Under the pieces are notes generated by a model. The model searched no databases and was not told the DNA's origin. It saw nothing but the letters and a program-made list of their open reading frames with translations. Both the position numbers and the translations under genes were made by a program. Of a stretch of 64,000 nt of DNA, positions 16,331 to 24,918 are shown piece after piece; position 1 is the stretch's first letter; each line of letters begins with the position of its first letter. Location of the stretch: positions 930,001 through 994,000 of the forward strand of contig JASGHE010000002.1 in assembly GCA_047602475.1 (NCBI GenBank), given 5' to 3'. Source of the stretch: JAEUIE01 sp047602475. Its GTDB lineage: Bacteria > Planctomycetota > Planctomycetia > Gemmatales > HRBIN36.

Positions 16331-17908
16331 ATGGAACTAGTAATCGCCGCAGGCGTAGCCCTGGTCATCGGCCTGGGCGGAGGCTATGCCCTTCGCCAAT
16401 GGGCTGATCGCCTCCGTAAAGCTGGCGTCCAAAAAGACATCGACGCCATGCTCGAACAAGCCAAACGAGATGCTGAAGTTGTCGCTAATCAAGGAAAAGA
16501 AAAAGCCCGGGACATCGAACAGCAAGCCAAGGATGGTCTCTACAAGAAACGGGAAGAGTTCAACAAGGAACTGCAAGGACAGCGTAACGAACTGAAGGAT
16601 CAGGAACGCCGGGTGGAGAAGCGCGAAGAATCGCTCGACCAGCAGCAACAGGCCCTGCTCAAGAAAGAGAAGATCGTCGACAAGATCAAGAAGGAAGCTG
16701 CCGAGCGCCGGGAGCAGTACGAACGTCGTTTGAAGGAAGTCGAAGAAGCCCAGAAGGAGCAGACCGATAAGCTGCTCGAAATCAGCGGCATGTCCCGTGA
16801 CGAAGCCGGCTCCATGGTGCTGACCCGCATCGAGCAGGAACTAGCCCAGGAAATCGGCAAGCGTATCCAGAAACACGAAGAAGGGCTCAAGGGCAAGGCT
16901 GAGACTAGGGCCAAGGAGATCATCGCTACTGCTGTACAGCGTTATGCTGCGCCGCACACTGCTGATACCACGGTCAGCACCGTCGATATTCCCAGCGATG
17001 AAATGAAGGGTCGCATCATCGGTCGCGAAGGTCGTAACATCCGCACCTTCGAGAAGGCTACCGGCGTCGATGTCATCGTCGATGATACCCCCGGCGTGGT
17101 CGTCGTTTCCGCCTTCGATAATGTCCGCCGTGAGACCGCCAAGCTGGCGATGCAGAAACTTATCGCTGATGGCCGCATTCACCCCACCCGTATTGAAGAG
17201 ATCGTCAACGAAACCAAGGCCGAGATGGAAAAGGCCATCATGGAAGTAGGCCAGCGGGCCGTCATGGATGCCAATGTGGGCCCGGTTCACGATAAGCTCG
17301 TCGAACTGCTAGGCCGCTTGAAGTTCCGCACCAGCTACAGCCAGAACGTGCTGTTGCACACGATGGAAGTGACCCACATCGCTGGACTCATCGCTGAAGA
17401 GTTGGGCTACGATGGCAAGCTCGCCCGCCGATGTGGTCTGCTCCACGACATCGGCAAAGCCGCTGACCACGAGATGGAAGGTGGCCACCCGCAGATCGGA
17501 GCGGAACTGGCCAAGCGGTATGGTGAAACCAACCCGCATGTATTGCATGCCATCGTTGGCCACCATGATGACATCCGTGTTGATCACATCTACACGGTGA
17601 TCGTCGCCGCTGCTGATGCCATCAGCGCAAGCCGGCCTGGTGCTCGCCGCGATACGCTGGAGAAGTACGTCAAACGTCTCGAAGAACTCGAATCGATCGC
17701 CTGTGGCTTCCATGGCATCGACCAGGCCTTCGCCATCCAGGCCGGGCGCGAGGTGCGTGTGATCGCCAACTCGGAGAAGATCACCGACCAGGAAGCACAA
17801 AAGGCGTGCCGCGACATCGCCAAGGCTATCGAAGAGAAGATGAACTACCCCGGCGAGATCAAGATTTCGGTCATCCGGGAGACGCGGTACATCGAGTACG
17901 CAAAGTAA
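16331..17908 (+). CDS. rny: ribonuclease Y
   Basis: Membrane-anchored endoribonuclease that starts mRNA decay. 525 residues with the standard order: N-terminal membrane helix (LVIAAGVALVIGLGGGYAL), a long charged coiled coil (about residues 30-190), a KH domain (IIGREGRNIRTFEKATGVDV) and an HD domain with CGLLHDIGKAADHE and GHHDD metal ligands, ending IRETRYIEYAK. Length and ending match the family. It is the first and only gene of its unit; a REP hairpin follows 27 bases after the stop. Confidence 0.97.
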   Translation: MELVIAAGVALVIGLGGGYALRQWADRLRKAGVQKDIDAMLEQAKRDAEVVANQGKEKARDIEQQAKDGLYKKREEFNKELQGQRNELKDQERRVEKREESLDQQQQALLKKEKIVDKIKKEAAERREQYERRLKEVEEAQKEQTDKLLEISGMSRDEAGSMVLTRIEQELAQEIGKRIQKHEEGLKGKAETRAKEIIATAVQRYAAPHTADTTVSTVDIPSDEMKGRIIGREGRNIRTFEKATGVDVIVDDTPGVVVVSAFDNVRRETAKLAMQKLIADGRIHPTRIEEIVNETKAEMEKAIMEVGQRAVMDANVGPVHDKLVELLGRLKFRTSYSQNVLLHTMEVTHIAGLIAEELGYDGKLARRCGLLHDIGKAADHEMEGGHPQIGAELAKRYGETNPHVLHAIVGHHDDIRVDHIYTVIVAAADAISASRPGARRDTLEKYVKRLEELESIACGFHGIDQAFAIQAGREVRVIANSEKITDQEAQKACRDIAKAIEEKMNYPGEIKISVIRETRYIEYAK

Positions 17909-17934
17909 TATCAACCATGCGAGCGTATAAATGA

Positions 17935-17959
17935 GAGCGGGGGGCGTAAGCCCCCTGAG
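17935..17959 (+). repeat. REP-like hairpin upstream of the transposase
   Basis: GAGCGGGGGGCG / CCCCCTGAG palindrome with AA in place of CA in the loop. It lies 34 bases before the first ATG of the RAYT-type transposase. Confidence 0.8.
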
Positions 17960-17992
17960 TAAACCAGGCACCCAACTCCAAGGAAGTAAGCC

Positions 17993-18605
17993 ATGCACTG
18001 GCACTTCACCTCAACCACCTACGGCACCTGGCTGCCCGGTGATGAGCGTGGATTTGTCAGCACCGTCAACAACTATCGCCCCGAAGACGTCGAACACAAT
18101 CAAACGAGAACCCGCCTTCGCCACAATCAGCCAGACACCCGCTATGATCGCCGCATGCCTGGCTTGAAGAGCTCGGCCAAGCAACTGCTTAAGTGTGATC
18201 CCATATACCTGAAATTCTGAGCAGGCTCATGCGATTCTGGCTCAGTTCCAGGAAACCTGTACCTATCGTCAATGGACTCTACTAGCAGCCTCGGTCATGT
18301 CCAATCACTTCCATGCTGTCGTTATCGCACCGAATGAGGTGGATTCAGAAGACATTCTTGGCGATCTCAAAGCCTACGCATCTCGCCGATTAAATAAGAA
18401 TTGGGGAAAACCACTCTCGGAGACTTGGTGGACCGAATCAGGCTCGCAGCGCCCCAAGAATAATGAACCTGCCATCCGTAATGCGGTGAGATATGCCTGG
18501 AACCAGGAAGGCTACTTCTGCCGCTACATCGCTGAAGAAGCAAAACACTATCTCGATGAATACGACTTAACGGATGCGAGCGGGGGGCGTCAGCCCCCTG
18601 AGTAG
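17993..18605 (+). pseudogene. REP-associated tyrosine transposase (RAYT), frameshifted
   Basis: IS200/IS605-like Y1 transposase of the REP-associated type. Frame one starts MHWHFTSTTYGTWLPGDERG and stops at 18220. The rest continues one frame over as QAHAILAQFQETCTYRQW, SVMSNHFHAVV (the HxH metal motif of Y1 transposases is HFH here) and AVRYAWNQEGYF. One base change between about 18200 and 18222 joins the parts into about 200 residues. The expected catalytic tyrosine lies in the C-terminal helix (VRYAWNQEGYFCRYI region). The last residues ASGGRQPPE and the stop are provided by a REP hairpin. REP copies lie at both ends, supporting the RAYT assignment. It may be inactive, or the shift may be a sequencing error. 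Confidence 0.85.
18576..18602 (+). repeat. REP-like hairpin, forward, 3' end of RAYT
   Basis: Full-length copy that overlaps the 3' end of the transposase and supplies its last nine codons and a stop. Forms an inverted pair with 18637-18663, with a 34-base spacer. Confidence 0.85.
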
Positions 18606-18636
18606 ACCTTCGAGTCGTATGCAACTGTTTGTTTCC

Positions 18637-18663
18637 CTCAGGGGGCTAACGCCCCCCGCTCGC
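18637..18663 (-). repeat. REP-like hairpin, reverse
   Basis: Reverse-oriented partner of 18576-18602. Such inverted pairs are the classic arrangement of bacterial REP elements. Confidence 0.85.
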
Positions 18664-19378
18664 AATAAAGCTCGCTATGAGAATAACACGATGCGAAGCA
18701 AAGAACTCGATCTCAAGAAGTACGATTCCGACAAGGTCATCAGTGGCTATCTCGAAATTTTATGATCGGCTTTTTGAACCCCTCGTCCACAAACCTATCA
18801 AGCTACTCGAAGTAGGCATCTACCATGGCGGCTCCATGCGGCTTTGGAGGGATTACTTCCAGAACGGACAGATAGTCGGCGTTGATCTCAACATACCCGA
18901 AGACTTAAAGAACGAAGAACGCATCCAGGTATTCCAGGGCAGCCAGGATGATGGTGAGTTTCTACATCAGGTGGCCAATCAGACTGCTCCGCAAGGCTTC
19001 GACATCATAATCGATGATGCCTCTCACCTCGGCAGTTTAACGAAGCAAACCTTCTGGCACTTGTTCGACCAGCATCTCAAACCCGGCGGCCTTTACATCA
19101 TCGAAGATTGGGGCACCGGATACTGGGAAGACTGGCCCGATGGCAAAGCCCAGCAACAGCCCAGTGGGTGGTCACGACTACTACAGAAGTTGAAAGGATC
19201 AACACCGAAAGACCCCTGGCCTACGCACAGCCATGGTATGGTGGGCTTCGTCAAGGAACTGGTCGATGAGATGGGAGCCAGGGAACTGACGAGGAGGCGG
19301 CACAGCGGTACGTCCCAACGAGAGAGCAAGTTTGCGAAGGTAGAAGTGACCTTGGGACAGGTGATAGTCACGAAGCTT

Positions 19379-19404
19379 GCGAGCGGGGGGCGTCACCCCC
19401 TGAG
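19379..19404 (+). repeat. REP-like hairpin, forward, one base short
   Basis: Lacks one G after GCGTCA, which shifts the frame so that it no longer supplies a stop codon to the methyltransferase frame. Inverted pair with 19440-19466. Confidence 0.8.
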
Positions 19405-19439
19405 TAAGACTTCAACTCGCATGCGAACTGCTCTTTTCC

Positions 19440-19466
19440 CTCAGGGGGCTGACGCCCCCCGCTCGC
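19440..19466 (-). repeat. REP-like hairpin, reverse
   Basis: Reverse copy lying 63 bases upstream of the clpP1 start codon, just before the proposed promoter. Confidence 0.85.
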
Positions 19467-19481
19467 AAAAAGAGCACCCAC

Positions 19482-19508
19482 TTGCATTCCATTAGTCTAC
19501 CGTATAAT
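19482..19508 (+). promoter_or_regulatory. possible sigma-70-type promoter of clpP1
   Basis: TATAAT at 19503-19508 with TTGCAT at 19482, spacing 15 bases, 20 bases before the clpP1 ATG. The -10 is a perfect match to the enteric consensus; the spacing is short, so this is a tentative call. Confidence 0.4.
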
Positions 19509-19528
19509 GCGGGTGTAACTGAATTTCG

Positions 19529-20302
19529 ATGACCACGGACGCACAGACGATGGTACCTATCATTGGCGACGACTTTGTTCCCAAGAACATTGAACTTCCT
19601 CCCAGCATCCAGCGCTATCGCGACTATGCCCGTCAGAGGCAGATGTCGCTGGGCGATCTGCTCCTGGAAAACCGCATCATCTTCCTGGCAGGCGTCATCA
19701 ACGATATCTCGGCCATCGAGATCGTGATGAAACTGCTCTATCTGCAGTATGAAAACCGTACACAGGATATCCACTTCTACATCAGCAGCCCCGGCGGCCA
19801 GGTGACCAGCACCTTTGCCATCTACGACACCATGCAGTTCCTCGAATGCCCCGTCGCCACCTATTGCATCGGCATGGCAGCCAGCGGCGGAGCAATCCTG
19901 CTCACCGGTGGCACCAAGGGCAAACGCTACTGCCTGCCTCACTCCAAAGTAATGGTGCATCAGCCTCACGGCGGTGTCGGTGGCCAGGTGTCGGATATCG
20001 AAATCCAGGCACGGGAGATCGAAGCGGATCGCCATCGCCTCAATGTGCTGCTCGCCAAGCATACCGGCCAGCCTATCGAAGTGATTGCCCGCGAAACGGA
20101 GCGAGATCGCTACTTCGGCGCTCAGGAAGCCAAGGAGTTTGGTCTGGTGGATGACATTCTGACGAAGCCACCGGTCGATCTGCCGAAGGCGATTGAGGTT
20201 CCGAAGAGCGCGATAGTCGCATTGATCATCTACCCCCTCACCCCCAGCCCCTCTCCCTCCGGGGGAGAGGGGAGCCAAGACAGCACTCAGGACTTTATTG
20301 AC
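19529..20302 (+). CDS. clpP: ClpP-family protease subunit 1 (frame continues into clpP2)
   Basis: Serine protease subunit partnering ClpC/ClpX. ClpP features are present: ISSPGGQVTSTFAIYDTMQF, the nucleophile serine in GMAASGGAILL and the catalytic histidine in MVHQPHGG. About 225 residues would be normal, but no stop codon follows DDILTKPPVDLPKAIEV. The frame instead runs through a repeat-derived linker (TPSPSPSGGEG) directly into the Met of clpP2. So either the stop was lost when repeats inserted, giving a fused ClpP1-ClpP2 chain, or clpP2 is translated separately. Tandem clpP genes are usual in planctomycetes; a fused pair is not, as far as I know. Confidence 0.9.
20234..20293 (+). repeat. 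nested repeats at the clpP1-clpP2 junction
   Basis: A CCCCTCACCCCCAGCCCCTC / GGGGGAGAGGGGA hairpin of the kind that translates as LTPSPSPSGGEG, followed by CAGCACTCAGGACT from the AGTCCTGAGTGCTG family. Both are in frame with clpP1 and clpP2. The AGGA of the second repeat could serve as a ribosome binding site ten bases before the clpP2 ATG. Confidence 0.75.
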
Positions 20303-20912
20303 ATGCCACTCGTACCTTATGTTGTTGAAAAGAGCGGACGTGAAGAACGGGCAATGGATATCTACTCCCGCCTGCTCAAGGACCGCATCATCTTCCTGCA
20401 AGGGCAGGTCGATGATCAGATGGCTAACCTGATCGTCGCCCAGATGCTCTTTCTTCAGTTCGACGATCCCAAGAACGACATCCATGTCTACATCAACAGC
20501 CCCGGCGGCTCTGTGACGGCCGGCCTGGCGATCTACGACACGATGCAGTTCGTCAGTTGCAATGTCGCCACCTACTGCATCGGCCAAGCAGCCAGCATGG
20601 GTGCGGTGCTGCTGGCTGCCGGCAGCAAGGGCAAGCGCTTCTGTCTGCCCAGCGCTCGAGTCATGATCCATCAGCCGATGGCGGGAAGCGAAGGTACCGC
20701 AACGGAACTGCTGCTCCACACCAAGGAAATTTGGTCGGCTCAAGAAGCGTCTCAATGAAATCCTCTTCAAGCACACCGGCAAACCGCTCGATGAGATCGA
20801 GAAGGACACCGATCGTGACAAGTTCATGTCAGCCCACGAAGCCGTCGAGTATGGCCTCGTCGATAAGGTCATGGATCGCATGCCGATGCCAGTCGTCAAG
20901 CAAAGCGACTAG
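20303..20912 (+). CDS. clpP: ClpP-family protease subunit 2, frameshifted
   Basis: Starts MPLVPYVVEKSGREERAMDI, a typical ClpP start including the processing region. Catalytic serine in GQAASMGAVLLAAG and histidine in MIHQPMAG are present. The frame breaks at TKEIW around 20735, where removing one T restores RLKKRLNEILFKHTGKPL and the rest through MDRMPMPVVKQSD to a TAG at 20912. The restored protein has about 200 residues, as expected. Because the restored part is fully conserved, a sequencing error is more likely than a pseudogene. A terminator follows. Confidence 0.88.
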
Positions 20913-20993
20913 GGCCTAATTCAGTAATCTAGGCAGTTTGGCTAAGATTTAGACCGACGATCGGTTCAGATACCACAACAAAACTCCCCTTCT

Positions 20994-21024
20994 ACGAGGC
21001 TTCCCCGAAGCCTCGTTTTGTTTT
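20994..21024 (+). terminator. rho-independent terminator after clpP2
   Basis: Stem ACGAGGCTTC / GAAGCCTCGT followed by TTTGTTTT; textbook form. Confidence 0.85.
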
Positions 21025-21130
21025 GTGCCGATAGTAACGGTGAGTGTCTATCGGGGGATCAGACCAGATCGTCATGCGCCCGTTGTTCGTACCGTCATTA
21101 CATGGTCCATCAGCAACACGCTCTCAGAGG

Positions 21131-22384
21131 ATGAGAGTTGTGGCTGGTTTGTCGTTACTGCTATTGATGGCCACGACCGGTTGTTCGTCGCTCACCAAAC
21201 AACGAGCCGAACAGGATCTCGTTGAAGCTGACCTTCGTGGCCAGGAACGCTGTATCCAGGACCTCAAGGAACAGCTCGAACGCAAAGAGGGCGCTATCCA
21301 CGGTCTCGATCTGGAAGTCGAAAGGCTGCAACAGGCGGCGATCAAGAACCAGCCCGCCGGCGAACCTCAGGCTCCCGGTGTCATCAAGGAAATAACCTTG
21401 GGTCGTCTCACCGGGGGTTATCGCAACAATCCAAAGTCTCTCTACGACGATTCGGTGCAGTTCCTCATCGAACCCAAAGATGCCGATGGCCATTCCATCA
21501 AGATGCCCGGCTCGGTGCATATCGAACTCTTTGAATTCCCTCCCAACGGCGTGAAGGTGCCACTCTCAGCCTGGGATATCTCAGCTCGTGAACTGCGACG
21601 TTCCTGGGATCAACCACTCTTCGGTGGCCCGGCTTATCGCATCCTGGTGCCGTTCAAAGCCCTGCCTGCCAGCGAAAGAATGCGGGTGCTCGTCCGCTTC
21701 ACCACCCTCGATGGCAAGCTGTTTGAAGCTGAGAAGGACTTCAGCATACGGCTGCCCGGCCCTGGTTCCGCGCCGATAGTGCCGATGGCGCCCATGCCTG
21801 CGGGCGGCTACACCGTCGTCACGCCAGGCCACATCATCAACGGCACCCTGGTCGGGCCTTTGGGCAATACCAACACTGGCAGCAATATGGTGGTTCCTCC
21901 CGCTCCGCCAGGCTTCGAGGGCACCGGGCGAACTGCCGAACCAATGGCACCTCCGAAGAACCCGCTCCCTGAACCGGAGAAGAAGACGGAGCCGAAGAAG
22001 GAAGAGATGAAGCCTCCCGAAAAGAAGCAGGAGACGATCCCACTCATTCCTCTGGAACCACGCAAGACACCGTCGAGCATTGATACCAAAGGCAATGAGC
22101 CACCTCCACTGCCGCCACCACCGGAAGTCCCGAACTTCAATGAAGAGAAAAAGGCTGTCAGTTACGAATGGCTGCCTGCCCCCAGCGAAAGACCACGCAC
22201 CACACAGCCGATCTATCCAAAAGATACTGGCATCGTCCAGGCTGGGTATCAAACCACCGAGAGCACCGCACTAACGTCACCCCCTCCCGCTTCCTGGCGG
22301 CAGAAGATCACGAGCGGCATGGTGCAGGTAGATTACAGCAACGAGCCGCCCATCAAGTTGTCACGACCCATCGTTGTGAAATAG
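21131..22384 (+). CDS. lipoprotein with coiled coil and proline-rich tail
   Basis: 417 residues from the ATG at 21131, chosen because it gives a clean lipoprotein signal (MRVVAGLSLLLLMATTGC). Next come a short charged coiled coil (about residues 25-75, heptad-like ERKEGAIHGLDLEVERLQQA), a compact domain of about 130 residues with beta-strand character (VHIELFEFPPNGVKVPLSAW), then a long proline/glutamate/lysine-rich segment and a C-terminus near SYEWLPAPSERP. Probably lipid-anchored and exposed outside the cytoplasm. Family not recognised. A REP pair follows. Confidence 0.75.
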   Translation: MRVVAGLSLLLLMATTGCSSLTKQRAEQDLVEADLRGQERCIQDLKEQLERKEGAIHGLDLEVERLQQAAIKNQPAGEPQAPGVIKEITLGRLTGGYRNNPKSLYDDSVQFLIEPKDADGHSIKMPGSVHIELFEFPPNGVKVPLSAWDISARELRRSWDQPLFGGPAYRILVPFKALPASERMRVLVRFTTLDGKLFEAEKDFSIRLPGPGSAPIVPMAPMPAGGYTVVTPGHIINGTLVGPLGNTNTGSNMVVPPAPPGFEGTGRTAEPMAPPKNPLPEPEKKTEPKKEEMKPPEKKQETIPLIPLEPRKTPSSIDTKGNEPPPLPPPPEVPNFNEEKKAVSYEWLPAPSERPRTTQPIYPKDTGIVQAGYQTTESTALTSPPPASWRQKITSGMVQVDYSNEPPIKLSRPIVVK

Positions 22385-22401
22385 TATCTTCTTTTGCAAC
22401 T

Positions 22402-22428
22402 GCGAGCGGGGGGCGTCAGCCCCCTGAG
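22402..22428 (+). repeat. REP-like hairpin, forward
   Basis: Full-length copy 17 bases after the lipoprotein stop codon. Inverted pair with 22488-22514. Confidence 0.85.
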
Positions 22429-22487
22429 GAGGGGCTCGCACACGTCTCGTGATTCTCGTAGTTGGTGGTGAAGGGCGCAGGGTTTTA

Positions 22488-22514
22488 CTCAGGGGGCTGA
22501 CGCCCCCCGCTCGC
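22488..22514 (-). repeat. REP-like hairpin, reverse
   Basis: Reverse partner of 22402-22428, with a 59-base spacer. No gene lies between here and glgC. Confidence 0.85.
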
Positions 22515-22692
22515 GTTCATCAACTCTCACGAGCCAGCTACTACCAAGCTCTTTCGCATGTTTCCTAATTCAGTTTGACAAACATCCCATCTCAGGTTCA
22601 ACTAGGACCTGATGTGGTTGCCTCACCTTGTTCAAGAAGTGATGCAGCCAGTCCATCTCTCTCCAAAAAGCTTGAAGCAGGATTTCTTCGAT

Positions 22693-23973
22693 ATGAAAGA
22701 CGTTGTCAGTTTGATTCTCGGAGGCGGTCAGGGCACTCGGCTCTATCCTCTCACGAAGTATCGCAGCAAGCCCGCTGTGCCCATTGGTGGCAAGTACCGC
22801 CTTATTGACATCCCTATCAGCAACTGCTTGAACTCCGGGCTGAACCGTATTTACGTGTTGACCCAGTTCCTTTCTGCCAGCCTGCATCAGCACATTACAC
22901 GAAGCTATAACTTCGATGTGTTCGGCGGCGGGTTCGTCGAAATCCTGGCTGCTCAGCAGACGATGGAATCGACCCGGTGGTACGAAGGCACAGCCGACGC
23001 CATCCGCCGCAATATGCAGTACATCGATCAGCCAGGCACCAGAGAAGCGTTGATCCTCTCCGGCGATCAACTGTATCGCATGGAGTACGAGAAACTCATC
23101 GAGACGCACCGCAAGAACGATGCTGACATCACTATTGCAGTCATCCCGGTGGAACGCAGCGCTGCTACTTCTCTGGGCATTATGAAACTGTCCGACAATG
23201 GCCGGGTGACGGCCTTTGTGGAAAAGCCCAAGACCGATGAACTGCTTGATCAGCATCGCACACCTGCCGCCTCCATCGAAAAGAATGGCATCGCCGCCAA
23301 GGGGAGAGAATACCTGGCCAGCATGGGCATCTATCTGTTCAAGAAAGAAGTGCTGGTCGAACACCTGCGTGATCCGCTCAATACCGATTTTGGCAAGCAC
23401 GTCATCCCGGCCAGCATCAAAGAACGAAAGGTGCAAGGTTTCCTCTTCGATGGCTACTGGGAAGACGTCGGCACCATTGCCGCCTACTTTGATGCCAGTC
23501 TGTTGCTGACCGAAGACAAGCCCCCGTTCTACTTCCAGAGCGAGGACGGCCCGATCTTCACCCGTCGCCGGTTTTTACCCGCCTCGAAGGTGATGTCGGC
23601 TACCGTAAAGCGTGCTCTCCTCAGTGATGGTTGCCTACTTCAGGAGGGATCGCATGTGGAGCATTCGATCGTCGGTGTGCGCAGCTTGATCGGCAAGAAC
23701 GCTACAGTTAAGGATTGCATCATCATTGGAGCTGATCGCTATGAAACCGAAGAGGAGAGGGCACGCAACACCCCGGCCCACCCCGCTATCGGCATCGGCG
23801 ACGGTTCCCACATTGAACGGGCCATCGTCGACAAAAACGTCCGCATCGGCAAAAACGTCCGCATCATGAACGAAAAGAAGGTGCAGGAATGCGATGGAGC
23901 GCAGTACTGCATTCGTGATGGAATCGTTGTCATCGCTAAGGACGCGATCATTCAGGATGGGACAGTGATTTAA
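22693..23973 (+). CDS. glgC: glucose-1-phosphate adenylyltransferase
   Basis: Makes ADP-glucose for glycogen synthesis. 426 residues from the ATG at 22693, the start that places SLILGGGQGTRLYPLTKYRS at the N-terminus as in the family. Other marks are KPAVPIGGKYRLIDIPISN, SGDQLYRMEY, EKP (sugar binding) and GYWEDVGTI. The C-terminal left-handed beta-helix is present, with hexapeptide-like IVDKNVRIGKNVRI. The longer frame from 22612 adds an unconserved leader. No other glycogen genes adjoin it. Confidence 0.96.
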   Translation: MKDVVSLILGGGQGTRLYPLTKYRSKPAVPIGGKYRLIDIPISNCLNSGLNRIYVLTQFLSASLHQHITRSYNFDVFGGGFVEILAAQQTMESTRWYEGTADAIRRNMQYIDQPGTREALILSGDQLYRMEYEKLIETHRKNDADITIAVIPVERSAATSLGIMKLSDNGRVTAFVEKPKTDELLDQHRTPAASIEKNGIAAKGREYLASMGIYLFKKEVLVEHLRDPLNTDFGKHVIPASIKERKVQGFLFDGYWEDVGTIAAYFDASLLLTEDKPPFYFQSEDGPIFTRRRFLPASKVMSATVKRALLSDGCLLQEGSHVEHSIVGVRSLIGKNATVKDCIIIGADRYETEEERARNTPAHPAIGIGDGSHIERAIVDKNVRIGKNVRIMNEKKVQECDGAQYCIRDGIVVIAKDAIIQDGTVI

Positions 23974-24002
23974 GGAGCCAGGAGTTAGAAGCCAGGAGCC
24001 AG
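23973..24002. repeat. GGAGCCAGGAG repeat after glgC
   Basis: AAGGAGCCAGGAGTTAGAAG and a second GCCAGGAGCCAGAA word directly after the glgC stop codon; same family as 9047-9152. Confidence 0.6.
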
Positions 24003-24022
24003 AATAGAGAACGGGGGAGTTG

Positions 24023-24889
24023 ATGTTTGTGCGTTTTATATCGTGCTGTCTTCTGCTAATAGCTGTCACAAGTGTTAATGCTGACAACTACGACCGATAC
24101 ATCAACCCGATCCTGGCGAAGGTGGCTGAATCGTCCGAAGCAACGGCAATCACCAAGCTTACACCCGCTCAAGTGGCCAAGCACAACGACCTGTTCCAGG
24201 AAACGGGCGGGGTGCTGCTCATCATTCGCACCAATCAGGGCAACAACGCCAAGGTACTCGCTCAGTTCGCCAGACAGCGAACCGAGAAGGGTTCGGTGCC
24301 GATGGTACTTCTGGAACGGGCCATCGCCTATAAGCCGGGGCAGGATCGTGCCATTCAGGCCCAGGCTGCTACCGTGCATCTCTACGATGGCTTTCAGTTC
24401 AACTTCGACCTCGGCCAGGTGGTGCCGACACAGATCGGTGGCGATGTCCGCTTCGTCGATACCCCCGAGGGCGGCTACCTCGAAGCGGTCGGCAACGCCA
24501 AACTCTATCTGGTTACCAAGCATCTGCCGGGTACCGAGCCGAAGAAAGCTGCCGGGCGAACCGTATTGGGCGAGGCGTTCGACCCTGCATCCATCGCCGG
24601 CAACTACAAGCTTTCTGATGATGGCAGGCGTAACGCACTGTTAGAACTTGCCGTCGACAAAGAGGGCAATCTCACCGGCAACTACACCAGTGAACAGACC
24701 GGCCGTAAGTATGAGGTCACCGGCAAGATCACTCCGACGATGAAGCATCAACTCCTCTTCACCGTCAAGTTCCCCAACGCTTCCCAGGAGTTCACCGGCT
24801 ACGTCTTCACGAAGGATGCTTCAGCCATCGCTGGTGTGACGAAGTTGCAGGGCCAGGAGTTCGGCTTCTTTGCGGTGAGGGAGAAGTAA
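24023..24889 (+). CDS. secreted protein of unknown function
   Basis: 288 residues with an N-terminal signal peptide (MFVRFISCCLLLIAVTSVNA, cleavage after NA). The body reads like two parts. Residues ~35-180 include GGVLLIIRTNQGNNAKVLAQ and RFVDTPEGGYLEAVGNAKLY. The second, beta-rich C-terminal domain has LTGNYTSEQTGRKYEVTGKI, reminiscent of lipocalin-like or DUF-type beta barrels. A TTG three bases earlier is an alternative start; GGGGGAG lies just upstream. Family not identified. Confidence 0.75.
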   Translation: MFVRFISCCLLLIAVTSVNADNYDRYINPILAKVAESSEATAITKLTPAQVAKHNDLFQETGGVLLIIRTNQGNNAKVLAQFARQRTEKGSVPMVLLERAIAYKPGQDRAIQAQAATVHLYDGFQFNFDLGQVVPTQIGGDVRFVDTPEGGYLEAVGNAKLYLVTKHLPGTEPKKAAGRTVLGEAFDPASIAGNYKLSDDGRRNALLELAVDKEGNLTGNYTSEQTGRKYEVTGKITPTMKHQLLFTVKFPNASQEFTGYVFTKDASAIAGVTKLQGQEFGFFAVREK

Positions 24890-24918
24890 GTATTTGCTGG
24901 CGAAGCGGAGGACGCATT

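Larger units (their letters stand above)
18691..19495 (+). pseudogene. class I SAM-dependent methyltransferase, frameshifted
   Basis: The start ATG at 18691 reads MRSKELDLKKYDSDKVISGY, then LEI, and stops; dropping one T from the TTTT run at 18758-18761 continues as YDRLFEPLVHKPIKLLEVGI. The glycine-rich SAM loop (LLEVGIYHGGSMRLW), acidic IVGVDLN and DIIIDDASH match macrocin O-methyltransferase or cephalosporin-hydroxylase-like proteins, which often act in sugar or natural-product methylation. The C-terminus runs without a stop into a damaged REP copy (KLASGGRHPL) and the next REP, so the native end is lost or altered. Substrate unknown. Confidence 0.75.

Noticed and set aside
16174..16407. 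77-residue frame before rny
   Set aside because: Overlaps the rny start out of frame, lacks a ribosome binding site and has no recognisable features.
17931..18167. Short frames beginning MRAGGVSPLS
   Set aside because: Translations of the REP palindrome in the wrong frame; the same peptide arises at each REP copy.
20730..20745. Programmed ribosomal frameshift in clpP2
   Set aside because: No slippery heptamer with downstream structure is evident, and many unrelated genes in the window show similar single-base shifts, so sequencing error is simpler.
19412..20899. 495-residue open frame on the minus strand opposite clpP1/clpP2
   Set aside because: Lies antisense to a clearly conserved gene pair; its sequence shows no domain and is explained by codon bias of the sense strand.
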